64,000 nucleotides of DNA from Flavihumibacter cheonanensis (GCF_022352215.1 NZ_JAKRWF010000005.1:124001-188000); one strand, 5' to 3'. Shown: positions 1-8,979, counted from the first letter of the stretch. The notes: generated from the sequence alone by a model not told the origin. Program-made: numbers and translations.

Positions 1-1
1 T

Positions 2-2182
2 AGTCAGAGTGTGCAGAAATCGATGCAGGTTGGAAAGGGGTTGCTTTTTCTCTTGTTAAACGACAGCAACCAGGTAGTTCAATACAGTCGCCAACTAATG
101 TGTGAAGACACTGGCATCTCCTATGAAGAACCCTCTCCAAATAGTTTCTCCTTTAACTCTCCCTATGGTGCCTGTCCAACCTGTAAAGGCCTTGGTACAG
201 TTTACCAGGTTAGTATGGAGAAGATCATTCCCGATTGGAGTAAAAGCATCAAAGAAGGAGCCATTGCGCCGCTGGGTGAAGAACGGGAAGCCTATGTGTA
301 CAAACAGGTGCAGCAACTGGCAAAAAAAAATAAAATTGATTTGAAAAAACCGGTGCGGGATTTGCCGGATGCGCAACTCAACCTGGTGCTGTACGCTACT
401 GAAAAACCGGGAGAGGAAGCAGATTTCGATTTTGATGAGCTCAGTGCGGCAGATCGGGTATATGCCGAGGAATTTGAAGGCGTTATTCCCCAACTGAAGC
501 GCTGGTTTGCTTCCGCCAGTTCCGATGGCATTCGTGAATGGGCGGAAGGTTTTATGGACCTCACTACCTGCTCTTCGTGTGCTGGTGCCCGTTTGAGAAA
601 AGAGAGTCTCTGGTTTAAAGTGGATGGGAAAAATATCGCAGAGATCAGCCAGTATAACCTGGATAAGTTGCTTGTCTGGTTCAATGGTCTTGAGCAACGA
701 TTGTCTGCCAAACAACGTGTTATTGCAAAAGATATATTGAAAGAAATTCGGGAACGATTGCAGTTTCTGCTGGATGTAGGACTTTCCTATCTTACATTGA
801 ACCGTGCTACGAAAACACTTAGTGGGGGCGAATCGCAGCGAATCCGGTTAGCCACACAAATTGGTTCTCAGTTGCAGGGTATCACCTATGTATTGGACGA
901 ACCAAGTATTGGCTTACATCAACGCGATAATCATCGGCTCATTACTGCGCTGCAGAACCTGCGTAATATCGGTAACAGTGTATTGGTGGTAGAACACGAT
1001 AAAGACATTATGATGGCAGCGGATTACCTGGTTGATATTGGTCCGCGTGCCGGTAAATTCGGTGGCGAAATTGTTGCCCAGGGAACACCTAAAGAAGTAC
1101 TGGATTCCAATTCTGAAACAGCGCAATACCTAAGCGGTAAAAAAAATATTGATGTGCCGGAGGCGCGTAGAAAGGGGAGTGGAGCCAGTCTTGATCTAAA
1201 GGGTGCCAAAGGAAATAACCTGAAGAATGTTTCAGTGAAGTTCCCATTGGGAAAATTAATTCTTGTAACAGGTGTGAGCGGAAGTGGTAAGAGTACACTG
1301 ATCAATGATACACTGTATCCGATTTTATCACAGTACTGTTATGAGTCCAAACAAAAACCGCTGGAATATAAATCCATAAAAGGACTGGAACATATCGATA
1401 AGGTGATTGAGATTGATCAGTCACCCATTGGTCGTACTCCCCGAAGCAATCCGGCTACTTATTGTGGTTTCTTTACAGAAATACGACAGCTATTCGCGGC
1501 GGTTCCGGAAGCAAAAATCAGGGGCTATGCAGCGAGACGTTTTTCCTTCAATGTAAAAGGTGGCCGTTGTGATATGTGTGAAGGTGGGGGCATGCGGGTA
1601 ATTGAAATGAATTTTCTTCCTGATGTATATGTGCACTGTGAAAAATGCAATGGCAAACGATACAATCGGGAAACACTGGAGATCCGGTACAAGGGTAAAT
1701 CCATCAGTGATGTGCTGGATATGACGGTGGACGAAGCCGTGGAGTTTTTTCAGGCAGTACCTTATTTGTACCGGAAGATTAAAGTGTTGCAGGAGGTAGG
1801 ACTTGGTTATATCACACTTGGACAAAGTGCCGTTACGCTTAGTGGGGGAGAAGCACAACGTGTCAAACTGGCAACTGAATTATCAAAGAAAGATACGGGC
1901 AAAACCTTTTACATATTGGATGAACCAACCACCGGTCTTCACTTTCAGGATATTCAGCACCTGCTGGATGTACTCAATAAACTAGTGGATCGTGGAAATA
2001 CGGTTCTGGTTATTGAACATAATCTGGATGTAATAAAAGTTGCTGACCATATCATCGATATTGGTCCCGAAGGCGGCGATGGTGGTGGCCAGGTTTTATT
2101 CGAAGGCACCCCCGAAGAGCTCATAAAAGTGAAAGAAAGCCATACTGCCAGGTTTTTGAAGGAGGAGATGAGGAAGAAGTGA
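2..2182 (+). CDS. uvrA: UvrA, excinuclease ABC subunit A (5' truncated by window edge)
   Basis: DNA damage recognition ATPase of nucleotide excision repair; it works as a dimer that loads UvrB on lesions in the cytoplasm. The frame is open at the left edge, so about 200 N-terminal residues, including the first Walker A, lie outside; 726 residues are visible. Seen in order (fragment numbering): a CPTC zinc-binding half near residue 55, ABC signature LSGGESQR near 273, Walker B with DEPSIGL, second Walker A GVSGSGKST near 424, second zinc module CDMC...CEKC near 523-550, second signature LSGGEAQR near 613 and DEPTTGL near 640. This tandem ABC plus zinc layout is specific to UvrA. The GTG at 11 is internal, not a start. 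The stop codon lies inside the first unit of a heptamer repeat. Confidence 0.97.
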   Translation, partial: SQSVQKSMQVGKGLLFLLLNDSNQVVQYSRQLMCEDTGISYEEPSPNSFSFNSPYGACPTCKGLGTVYQVSMEKIIPDWSKSIKEGAIAPLGEEREAYVYKQVQQLAKKNKIDLKKPVRDLPDAQLNLVLYATEKPGEEADFDFDELSAADRVYAEEFEGVIPQLKRWFASASSDGIREWAEGFMDLTTCSSCAGARLRKESLWFKVDGKNIAEISQYNLDKLLVWFNGLEQRLSAKQRVIAKDILKEIRERLQFLLDVGLSYLTLNRATKTLSGGESQRIRLATQIGSQLQGITYVLDEPSIGLHQRDNHRLITALQNLRNIGNSVLVVEHDKDIMMAADYLVDIGPRAGKFGGEIVAQGTPKEVLDSNSETAQYLSGKKNIDVPEARRKGSGASLDLKGAKGNNLKNVSVKFPLGKLILVTGVSGSGKSTLINDTLYPILSQYCYESKQKPLEYKSIKGLEHIDKVIEIDQSPIGRTPRSNPATYCGFFTEIRQLFAAVPEAKIRGYAARRFSFNVKGGRCDMCEGGGMRVIEMNFLPDVYVHCEKCNGKRYNRETLEIRYKGKSISDVLDMTVDEAVEFFQAVPYLYRKIKVLQEVGLGYITLGQSAVTLSGGEAQRVKLATELSKKDTGKTFYILDEPTTGLHFQDIQHLLDVLNKLVDRGNTVLVIEHNLDVIKVADHIIDIGPEGGDGGGQVLFEGTPEELIKVKESHTARFLKEEMRKK

Positions 2183-2304
2183 AAGGTGAAAAGTGAAAGG
2201 TGAAAGTATGTGAAAAGTGAAAGGTCAAAAGTGAAATTGGATGAATTCATTTTTCATTTTTGACCTTTGACAATCTTTCACCTTTCACTTTTCACCTTTC
2301 ACGT
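2179..2304. repeat. Degenerate GTGAAAR heptamer array forming a long hairpin
   Basis: Tandem 7-nt units of the form GTGAAAG/GTGAAAA run from 2179 to about 2237, and their reverse complement (CTTTCAC, TTTTCAC, TTTTGAC) runs from about 2258 to 2302. A perfect 27-nt inverted repeat pairs 2180-2206 with 2275-2301, an inner arm pairs about 2220-2230 with 2258-2268, and the centre holds the palindrome ATGAATTCAT (2241-2250). The uvrA stop codon is the start of the array. The folded RNA could act as a 3' end stabiliser or terminator of uvrA, although no clean U-tract follows; alternatively it is a slippage-generated repeat. Function is inference. Confidence 0.85.
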
Positions 2305-2308
2305 TTTT

Positions 2309-2432
2309 CCGATAAGAGGCGGCAGGTAGTCTTAATAAAATCGTTGCATATAAAGGGTACAAACAATAGGGAACGGATCAGGTTCTAAAACCGGATTATT
2401 GGATTTTATCAATTTCCCTGCCTTCTTATCGG
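2309..2432. other. Candidate structured RNA or MITE-like inverted-repeat element
   Basis: Nested complementary segments: CCGATAAG (2309-2316) with CTTATCGG (2425-2432); GGCAGG (2321-2326) with CCTGCC (2417-2422); ATAAAATC (2335-2342) with GATTTTAT (2402-2409); CAATA (2364-2368) with TATTG (2397-2401); and a small GGTT/AACC hairpin at 2381-2392. Several nested helices in 124 nt are unlikely by chance. No open reading frame, known riboswitch motif or terminator T-run was recognised. It lies between the convergent 3' ends of uvrA and the small secreted protein, so either strand could be transcribed. No clear flanking target-site duplication is visible, which weakens the MITE reading. Confidence 0.45.
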
Positions 2433-2450
2433 TAAGCTTATGGATACATA

Positions 2451-2828
2451 TTAATGTACTACAATGGTTCCGCTTTCAATCAGTATATCATCACTGAATA
2501 CTTCATAATAGTAGCGACCTTTTTCCGGTTTGCTGACTACCGTTGTTTCGCGGTTCTTGATTTTACTCTGTTTTACCAGTACTCCCTTTTGTTTGAATAG
2601 GAGCAACTTATACGTGCTTTGGTCATCGCCCTGTGCACTGAAGAATAAAACCTTTTGTGAAGTGTTAGTGTAGATGTTGACTGAATGCCGGTGATTGTTG
2701 TTTAGTTTTTGAATAATAATACTATCTCTTTCTGTGGGTTGATGGCTGTTTCCGGCCATCGCAACTATGCTTCCCATACAACTCGCCATGATCATCCACA
2801 GTTGCCGTTTCAGGATCCTGCATTTCAT
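2451..2828 (-). CDS. Small secreted protein with beta-rich C-terminal sorting-domain-like region
   Basis: Protein of 125 residues. The first 25 residues look like a signal peptide ending at AMAG. The second half (about 70-125) alternates hydrophobic strands, with a KLLLFKQKGVLV segment, a KGRYYYEVF turn-strand and a final ESGTIVV strand, a pattern reminiscent of type 9 secretion C-terminal domains or DUF3244 folds. Here it makes up most of the protein, so it may be a free small beta-sandwich rather than a cargo sorting tag. The ATG at 2828 is 28 nt downstream of the stop of the DUF6089 gene, so the two may be co-transcribed. No specific function can be assigned. Confidence 0.6.
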   Translation of the reverse strand: MKCRILKRQLWMIMASCMGSIVAMAGNSHQPTERDSIIIQKLNNNHRHSVNIYTNTSQKVLFFSAQGDDQSTYKLLLFKQKGVLVKQSKIKNRETTVVSKPEKGRYYYEVFSDDILIESGTIVVH

Positions 2829-2856
2829 GGGAACGGATTATTGATTACATCGTTGA

Positions 2857-3825
2857 TTAATAACGCAGCAATGTCGGGCACCTCATTTGACGATCACTAT
2901 TGCTGGGTCTTGCCAGTTTGAAACTGAGTTTGAAATTGAATGAGTAATAGGCATCATTCTGTGTAGGCGTACCTCTTTTATCACCCGGACCAAAACCTGC
3001 CGATGCTCCACTTGTCTGGTCTGTTTTATTGGCCATTCTTCGGGCAAGCTGTGCTTTTTGAGTTCCTACACCAAAATACTGGTCAAACAAATCCGGATCA
3101 ATGTAATTGGTACTTACGTCGTCAATATAATCGGTAAATGTTTTACGATGCAATACTTCCACTGACAGACTTGTTTTATCACTCAGGAAATACTTTACGC
3201 CTAATCCCATTGGGATATTGAGCTGAGTCAATTTGTAAGGCTTGCGATCAGGATACTCTGCAAATCCCTGTCCCTCTGTACTCAATGGTTTAAGGTTAAC
3301 ATATTCACCGGTAAGGGGATCGGTACCCTGGGGGTTATAATTAAATACGCCCACACCGATTACGCCATAAGGGCGAAATTTCCGATACAGATCTTCCGGA
3401 TCCCATTCGAATAATACGGATGGATAAACTTCTGCGACCAACATACCTTCCAATACCCTGGAGCGAAAATCGGAATTACGAAAACGACGGGCTTCTTCCC
3501 AGCCCCCCTGCCCTTTAATAGCGGCATCGTCTCCTGCAATAGTACCATAGTTAGCGGCCAGTCTCAGTCCAAGTAGTGGAGACTGGTACGCAGTTATATG
3601 TGCACCAACAAAAAAACGGGTTTGTGAAAAGTTATTGTCTTTCAGAAAAGTAGTTCCTTTTCCGCGGTTACCTCCCAGGTCGCCCAGGAAGTTAGAGGGG
3701 CCAATGGTTATGCCCGCCTCGAACTCGTTGAAGATTCCGAGTTGTGCAAAACTTGCCTGCGTAGTTACAAGAGCAACAAGAGATAAGGCACATTTACGCA
3801 GGAATAGGGGTAAATGCTGTTTCAT
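2857..3825 (-). CDS. DUF6089-family outer-membrane beta-barrel protein
   Basis: Protein of 322 residues. It has a signal peptide (about 1-27, ending ASFAQ), then the segment FNEFEAGITIGPSNFLGDLGG, which is the usual N-terminal signature of Bacteroidota DUF6089 proteins. The rest alternates amphipathic strands (RPYGVIGVGVF, NIPMGLGVKYFL, TSLSVEVLHRKTFTDYIDDVS) as in small outer-membrane barrels. Family members are thought to be outer-membrane proteins of unknown role. A variable tail of about 70 residues rich in polar residues follows the TDYIDDVS strand, and the protein ends with a beta strand plus a basic extension (SDRQMRCPTLLRY) that may be non-conserved. First gene of a probable two-gene unit with the small secreted protein. 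Confidence 0.8.
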   Translation of the reverse strand: MKQHLPLFLRKCALSLVALVTTQASFAQLGIFNEFEAGITIGPSNFLGDLGGNRGKGTTFLKDNNFSQTRFFVGAHITAYQSPLLGLRLAANYGTIAGDDAAIKGQGGWEEARRFRNSDFRSRVLEGMLVAEVYPSVLFEWDPEDLYRKFRPYGVIGVGVFNYNPQGTDPLTGEYVNLKPLSTEGQGFAEYPDRKPYKLTQLNIPMGLGVKYFLSDKTSLSVEVLHRKTFTDYIDDVSTNYIDPDLFDQYFGVGTQKAQLARRMANKTDQTSGASAGFGPGDKRGTPTQNDAYYSFNFKLSFKLARPSNSDRQMRCPTLLRY

Positions 3826-3943
3826 GAATATCAGATTTTGTTTTCGAACGGTTACTTGGATTACTACTATTAACGAGGTTTGGTCGGCTCTCGTATAAGC
3901 TTCGTAATCTTTTTTTTAACCTTCGTAAAACTACGCTCCGATA

Positions 3944-4396
3944 TTACGATGGCATTTTTACCATTTCTATGTGTGGAATCCCATCTTCCAGGTAGATTTC
4001 TCCTTCCGGCTCAAAGCCTAATGATTGATAAAATTTTTCCAGATAACATTGTGCTCCAATGCGAATGGGAGCGTTACCCCAAAGTTCGTAACAGGCTTTT
4101 ACAGATACTTCCATCAGTTCCCGTCCAATCCCTGTTCCCCGAACCAGGGGCGAACTTACCACCCTGCCGATGGACATTTCGGTATAGGAAATTCCCGGTG
4201 GCACCAATCGGGTTGAGGCTGCCAGTAATTCTCCTTTCCATCCCAATAGATGATAGCATTGCTGGTCTTTATTATCCATATCAAGAAAGATGCACTGCTG
4301 TTCTACTACAAATACTTCACTTCGAAGTCTTAATAATTGATACAACTGATGTGCGGTTAACTCCTCAAAGGATTTGAGTTGCCATTGAATCTTCAT
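3944..4396 (-). CDS. elaA: ElaA-family GNAT N-acetyltransferase
   Basis: Protein of 150 residues, the usual ElaA length. It matches ElaA along its length: an N-terminal QLYQLLRLRSEVFVVEQQC segment, central strand IGRVVSSPLVRGTGIGRELM containing the acetyl-CoA pyrophosphate loop RGTGIG, and C-terminal FYQSLGFEPEGEIYLEDGIPH. It should transfer an acetyl group from acetyl-CoA to an amine; the physiological substrate of ElaA is not known. It starts 9 nt after the M28 peptidase stop and is the last gene of a long minus-strand run beginning at the ATP-grasp gene. Confidence 0.88.
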   Translation of the reverse strand: MKIQWQLKSFEELTAHQLYQLLRLRSEVFVVEQQCIFLDMDNKDQQCYHLLGWKGELLAASTRLVPPGISYTEMSIGRVVSSPLVRGTGIGRELMEVSVKACYELWGNAPIRIGAQCYLEKFYQSLGFEPEGEIYLEDGIPHIEMVKMPS

Positions 4397-4405
4397 GTTG
4401 CTGTT

Positions 4406-5755
4406 TTATCTCCCAACTTCCGGAACTACCGGTAAACTTTCCTGTCCGTTTTCACTTACCGATTGAACCGCAAAAAAATAATTATCCTTGGAATAAGGTA
4501 GACGGATCGATGTTTCTGTTGTAAATATTTTTTTCTGCCAATGAGCTTCACTGGTTTCTCTCATTAATATATAATAGCCTTTGGTTTTCCCTGTTGCAGG
4601 AGCTTTCCAGTACAGATAGCTGGAGTTGGTAAGATTTTTTACATCAATTTTTACATCTGCCGGAACACCAGGAGCGCCTGCGAGGTTCGCCAGGCAGGCG
4701 AGGTTAACAGCCGTATTTTTTCTCAGGTATTCGAAATCCATGAATTCACGCAGGTCTCCATACTGCACTCCTTTTTCTATTCTTACATCCTGGTGCTGGT
4801 GTAAAAAATTTTCGTTCATTTCTGTAATCCGTACTGCAGCAAACCCTCTTTGCACAAAGGGAGTATGATCGCCGCCTCTCAGAAAACGATCGTTGCGATA
4901 GATAAGTTTGATTTCAAGATGATCCACATACCGTTCTCCCACTTCTTTTACATAACGCGCCAGCTGACGGGAAGGGCCATCATTCTCCAATCCCATACCG
5001 CGAATGGAAGCAGCTTTTTTATCAAGCTCATAGGCAGGAAGTCCTTCACTGAATACTCGAAGCCGGGTATTATCTATAATATTGGTTTCATTGCTGTTAT
5101 TGCTGCCCATGATATCATTATTTAAAACAGCTTCAATTTGCCAGTTTTCTTTTTTGGCTTTTTCGGCGAGAAAACCTGCACCCAATAAACCCTGCTCTTC
5201 CCCGCTTACTGCAACAAAAATGATGGTCGCAGGATAAGCCGTTTGGCTTAATATTCTGGCTGATTCAATTACTGCTGCTACACCACTGGCATCATCATTG
5301 GCACCAGGCGCATCCGCCTTTGCATTCATTACATCCGTCACCCGGCTGTCGAGGTGACCGCTTATTAAAAAGATTCGTTTATCATTCGGATCGGTACCTT
5401 TTAGAACAGCCATCGCATTGCCCAGGTTAACCTGCTGGTTAATGCGGCGACCATCCGGCTGAAGGGTACTGGTATCAACATAGGCAGTCATTCTTCCATT
5501 GGTTTTAACCGCAAACTGGTTGAATTTCTGAACAACCCAGTTGCGGGCAGCACCAATTCCCCGTTTGGGATCTGTTGTAGAACTCAGGGTATGGCGGGTG
5601 CCAAACTTCACTAACTGATCGATATATGCTTGTAATGAATCGGAAGAAACCTGAGAAACCATTTTTTCGATGAGGGGGTCGCGACTTACAATAGTTTGCG
5701 CAACAGTTGCATAACCTGCAGCCGTTAAGGCTAACAATATCAGAGCTTTTTTCAT
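4406..5755 (-). CDS. Secreted M28-family zinc aminopeptidase
   Basis: Protein of 449 residues from the ATG at 5755, which is followed at once by a signal peptide (MKKALILLALTAAG...ATVAQ, cleavage near 20). Upstream in-frame codons overlap rarA and would bury the signal, so this start is preferred. Two-zinc M28 residues are visible: H134 and D136 (SGHLDS), D154 (GANDDASG), E186/E187 (SGEEQG), D214 (NNDIMG) and H321 near HQHQD. The last 90 residues look like a fibronectin type III-like module. Predicted to cleave N-terminal residues from peptides in the periplasm or outside the cell. It begins 13 nt after rarA. A short GC-rich hairpin lies inside the coding region at about 4676-4695. Confidence 0.9.
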   Translation of the reverse strand: MKKALILLALTAAGYATVAQTIVSRDPLIEKMVSQVSSDSLQAYIDQLVKFGTRHTLSSTTDPKRGIGAARNWVVQKFNQFAVKTNGRMTAYVDTSTLQPDGRRINQQVNLGNAMAVLKGTDPNDKRIFLISGHLDSRVTDVMNAKADAPGANDDASGVAAVIESARILSQTAYPATIIFVAVSGEEQGLLGAGFLAEKAKKENWQIEAVLNNDIMGSNNSNETNIIDNTRLRVFSEGLPAYELDKKAASIRGMGLENDGPSRQLARYVKEVGERYVDHLEIKLIYRNDRFLRGGDHTPFVQRGFAAVRITEMNENFLHQHQDVRIEKGVQYGDLREFMDFEYLRKNTAVNLACLANLAGAPGVPADVKIDVKNLTNSSYLYWKAPATGKTKGYYILMRETSEAHWQKKIFTTETSIRLPYSKDNYFFAVQSVSENGQESLPVVPEVGR

Positions 5756-5768
5756 AACCGGTAAGTTA

Positions 5769-7031
5769 TTAATAGTTGTATTTATCCTTCCATCTTTGTT
5801 TAAGGAATTTGCGGATTTCCTCTTCTCTCGCATTCCTGCCGGGTTGGTAAATAGGGCGACCGCTTAGCGCATCCGGCAGGTATTCCTGCGCGGAAAAGTT
5901 CAATTCATAATCATGTGAATACTGATAGCCCTTGCCGTATCCCTGGCTCTTCATGAGTTTGGTTGGGGCATTTCTCAAATGAAGTGGTACCGGTAAATCG
6001 CCATGCTGTTGCACCAATGCGATAGCTTCATCTATTGCCAGGTAACTCGCATTACTTTTAGCAGATCCAGCCAGGTAAACTGCACATTGTGATAAGATAA
6101 TCCTGGCTTCGGGATTACCAATCTTATGAACGGCATCGAAACAGGCATTGGCTAACAACAAGGCATTCGGATTCGCATTACCAATGTCCTCACTTGCCAG
6201 TATTACCATCCGCCTGGCAATGAATTTGATATCTTCTCCTCCGGCCAGCATTCTCGCCAGCCAGTATACGGCACCGTTAGGATCGCTTCCGCGAATAGAT
6301 TTAATAAACGCGGAAATAATATCATAATGCTGCTCTCCCTGTTTATCGTAAAGCGCGATTTTTTGCTGAGCCACCTGCATCACCCGTTCATCGGTGATAA
6401 CAACCGGACTCGCATCACCACCTGCTTGTACCACTAACTCGAGCAGGTTTAACAACTTACGGCCATCTCCACCCGAAATCCGGATAAGGGCGTCAGTCTC
6501 CTTTAATTCAATTTTTTTTTGCTGTAACCATTCATCCCGTTTCAGTGCATCCTGAAGTAATTGAATCATAGCCTGTTCAGTCAGGGCTTTCAGTACATAT
6601 ACCTGGCTCCTGCTCAGTAAGGCACTGTTCACTTCAAATGAAGGATTTTCAGTAGTAGCGCCAATCAGGGTGATGGTGCCTTTCTCGACTGCACCTAATA
6701 AGGCATCCTGCTGAGATTTATTAAAGCGATGAATTTCATCAATGAAAAGAATGGCTTTCTCCTGCGATTTAGCCAACTCAATTACTTCTCGCACTTCTTT
6801 TACGCCGGATGAAATCGCACTTAAGGTATAAAATGGGCAATCCAGTGTATGTGCAATGATATTAGCAATAGTTGTCTTGCCCACACCGGGAGGTCCCCAT
6901 AATATCATGGACGGAACCTTCCCCTGTTCAATGGCATTTCTCAGGATACTGCCCCTCCCCGTTAGGTGTTCCTGCCCGATTAATTCATCCAGCTTGTGGG
7001 GGCGCAATCGCTCTGCTAATGGAACCGGCAT
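5769..7031 (-). CDS. rarA: RarA/MgsA-type AAA+ recombination factor
   Basis: Protein of 420 residues. Cytoplasmic AAA+ ATPase related to clamp-loader subunits that acts at stalled replication forks. Visible: the PLAERLRP start typical of RarA, Walker A GPPGVGKT (46-53), Walker B LFIDEIHR (95-102), sensor 1 GATTENPSFE, and the C-terminal MgsA tetramerisation region (ASEDIGNANPNALLLA, then KGYQYSHDY near the end). The ATG at 7031 is chosen; an upstream TTG at 7052 would add only seven residues. It lies between the transglutaminase gene (gap 50 nt) and the M28 peptidase (13 nt), so it may be read from the ATP-grasp operon. Confidence 0.95.
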   Translation of the reverse strand: MPVPLAERLRPHKLDELIGQEHLTGRGSILRNAIEQGKVPSMILWGPPGVGKTTIANIIAHTLDCPFYTLSAISSGVKEVREVIELAKSQEKAILFIDEIHRFNKSQQDALLGAVEKGTITLIGATTENPSFEVNSALLSRSQVYVLKALTEQAMIQLLQDALKRDEWLQQKKIELKETDALIRISGGDGRKLLNLLELVVQAGGDASPVVITDERVMQVAQQKIALYDKQGEQHYDIISAFIKSIRGSDPNGAVYWLARMLAGGEDIKFIARRMVILASEDIGNANPNALLLANACFDAVHKIGNPEARIILSQCAVYLAGSAKSNASYLAIDEAIALVQQHGDLPVPLHLRNAPTKLMKSQGYGKGYQYSHDYELNFSAQEYLPDALSGRPIYQPGRNAREEEIRKFLKQRWKDKYNY

Positions 7032-7081
7032 GGTACAAATCTTAGTGGACAAATGTACTGGAATAGCCGGATTATACCATT

Positions 7082-8029
7082 CTATTGCTGCTGCTGTCTG
7101 CCGGCCTGATCCACTGTTGGCCGGAAATCCTGGTTGCTACTGCCGGGGGGCGTATTTACCTGGTTGCGTTCTTCAAAGCGATGACCATCTTCATAACCAA
7201 CCGATACATAAACATACAGGTTTTGATGAGCCGGACCTTTAAAAGTCCCTTTGACGGGCGAGCAATCGGAAAAATTTCGCCCTACTGCCAGTTTTACATG
7301 GGTATTGCTGACCCAGATATTGTTAGTGGGATCAATTCCACACCATCCGTAATTGGGAATCCAACTTTCCACCCAGGCATGAGTAGCGCCTTCACCGCGC
7401 AAGCCGTTTTTATTCGGACAGATATAACCACTTACATATCGGCTCGGGATTTTCAGGGTTCGTAGCACCTGCAACATGACATGGGCAAAATCCTGGCAAA
7501 CGCCCGAGCGATGTTCGATGATCTGATCTACCGTTGTTTCGATATCCGTGATGCCTTTGATGTATTGAAAATATTGATATATAAACTGGCTGCAATCCTG
7601 AACGGTTGCTGCTACGGATTTCCAGGGCTGGTAGATTTGACGAACGATTTCCTGGATAGCTTCCTGGCGCTGTATCAATTCCGGTTTGGTTAATTCCAAT
7701 AAATGCAAAGATTGACTGATCTCCTGTTGCAACTGTTCGAATCCCGTATTGAACACCAGGGTACGATCCGCCGGAACTTTGGTGCGAACCACCAGTTTAC
7801 TCTCTATCACCAGTTCCGAATGCGCCTGGTTCAGATTGAATTGCCCGATGCGGTTGCCCCAGTAATCAGTGTAGTTTAACATGGCGGGATTTCCGGTAAT
7901 CTGCAAATCATGCTCCAGTATTTCCTGCTCTTCACAGGCATAAGGGAAGATCCGGATTTCGTTATGGCTTTCGGTAACAGGGCGATCGTACTCGTAACTG
8001 GTGATATGATGTATCTTGAATGTTGGCAT
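7082..8029 (-). CDS. Transglutaminase-like cysteine protease of the ATP-grasp/alpha-E cassette
   Basis: Protein of 315 residues. It has the bacterial transglutaminase N-terminal beta domain (about 1-90, ITSYEYDRPV and later FP), then the catalytic core with C178 (SGVCQDFAH), H217 (THAWVE) and D233 (GIDPTNN), the complete papain-like triad. C-terminal segment includes YVSVGYEDG. No signal peptide, so cytoplasmic. Family knowledge: this subgroup is almost always encoded next to alpha-E and circularly permuted ATP-grasp proteins, and is proposed to cleave or transfer the peptide product of the ligase. It starts 8 nt after the alpha-E gene, indicating co-transcription. The substrate is unknown. 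Confidence 0.92.
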   Translation of the reverse strand: MPTFKIHHITSYEYDRPVTESHNEIRIFPYACEEQEILEHDLQITGNPAMLNYTDYWGNRIGQFNLNQAHSELVIESKLVVRTKVPADRTLVFNTGFEQLQQEISQSLHLLELTKPELIQRQEAIQEIVRQIYQPWKSVAATVQDCSQFIYQYFQYIKGITDIETTVDQIIEHRSGVCQDFAHVMLQVLRTLKIPSRYVSGYICPNKNGLRGEGATHAWVESWIPNYGWCGIDPTNNIWVSNTHVKLAVGRNFSDCSPVKGTFKGPAHQNLYVYVSVGYEDGHRFEERNQVNTPPGSSNQDFRPTVDQAGRQQQQ

Positions 8030-8037
8030 GAGCTAAG

Positions 8038-8979
8038 TTAAGCGTATGAAAAAAAGAGCTGACTGAAACGCTGATTGAAGTCAAACAGGTCGCGTTTTAT
8101 TTCCTGCATATAGGGTTGTAATCCTTTTTCCTTGAGAACAGATAAATCGGCATATTCAATTTTACTATGCAGTCGGCCAAACTCACGGTAAAGGCTACCT
8201 GCTTCTTCACTGTAGTTGTCCTTTATAACTTTATCGAGGTAAAAGCCAATGCGATCGAAACAATAACTGGCTGAGCGTGTGAACTGTTTGCTGAACAATA
8301 CCTGTGAAGCTACATGCTGGTTGTGATAGGGACTACGGTAGGTTTTCAGATATAATTCATATCCCGATAAGGAGAGGAGCAGGGTTCGCCAGAACAGAAC
8401 ATCTCTTGAATGATCCAGTGAATAATCCACCTCAGCAAAAAAGCGGTCTGCCAGTTCTATGCTGATGACGGCTCTTTCCATGAATTTTCCCAGGGTCATA
8501 AAATTCCATCCCATATTCCGGGGCATGGTGCTGTCGGTAATGCCGGTGTACAGTGTCATTTGGGTGCCTAGCTCAGCTAATACATTCAGCGCATCGTTAC
8601 GCATCAGTTTTTGCTGTAACAGGGGATTGTTGATCAGGTGGTAAAACTGGTTCACCTGTTCCCAAACTTCTTTCGTGATATGATCCTGTGCGCCTCTTGC
8701 ATTTTCCCTTGCCCGGATTACCATCGCACGAATAGAGTTTCCGTTGGAGGTATCATAAATCAGGTGTTGCACCAATTGGAGCGGATGCTGATCGAAAAAT
8801 TCTTTTTTTGCTTCCGCTGCCGTGCTGAACATATTGGTCAGTTGTGGCCAGAAATGAACAGCATGATCACCCTTGTCAAGCCATAAGGTGTAGTTCACAT
8901 GCAGGATACGTAAGATGGCATCGCTTCTTTCGAGGTAACGGTTGAGCCAGTATAAGGAGTCTGCTAATCTGCTTAACAT
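8038..8979 (-). CDS. Alpha-E domain protein
   Basis: Protein of 313 residues that begins MLSRLADSLYWLNRYLERSD, the hallmark N-terminus of alpha-E domain proteins (helical, with conserved Glu and Arg). The whole chain is predicted helical, with a central TDSTMPRNMGWNFMTLGKFMERA segment that is strongly conserved in the family. It has no enzymatic motif; the family is thought to be a helical partner or helper of the neighbouring circularly permuted ATP-grasp ligase. It starts 18 nt after the ATP-grasp stop and ends 8 nt before the transglutaminase start. Confidence 0.92.
   Translation of the reverse strand: MLSRLADSLYWLNRYLERSDAILRILHVNYTLWLDKGDHAVHFWPQLTNMFSTAAEAKKEFFDQHPLQLVQHLIYDTSNGNSIRAMVIRARENARGAQDHITKEVWEQVNQFYHLINNPLLQQKLMRNDALNVLAELGTQMTLYTGITDSTMPRNMGWNFMTLGKFMERAVISIELADRFFAEVDYSLDHSRDVLFWRTLLLSLSGYELYLKTYRSPYHNQHVASQVLFSKQFTRSASYCFDRIGFYLDKVIKDNYSEEAGSLYREFGRLHSKIEYADLSVLKEKGLQPYMQEIKRDLFDFNQRFSQLFFSYA

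Noticed and set aside
95-715. Long minus-strand open frame opposite uvrA
   Set aside because: It lies wholly inside a conserved UvrA coding region, shows no recognisable domain and has the composition expected of an antisense frame.
3880-4377. 165-codon plus-strand open frame opposite elaA
   Set aside because: It covers the same bases as a clear ElaA-family gene and has no recognisable motif.
4674-4702. GC-rich hairpin/direct repeat (GCGAGGTT twice) inside the M28 peptidase gene
   Set aside because: It is fully explained by in-frame coding of an Ala/Leu/Asn-rich stretch (LACLANLAGAPG), and no second copy was found in the window.
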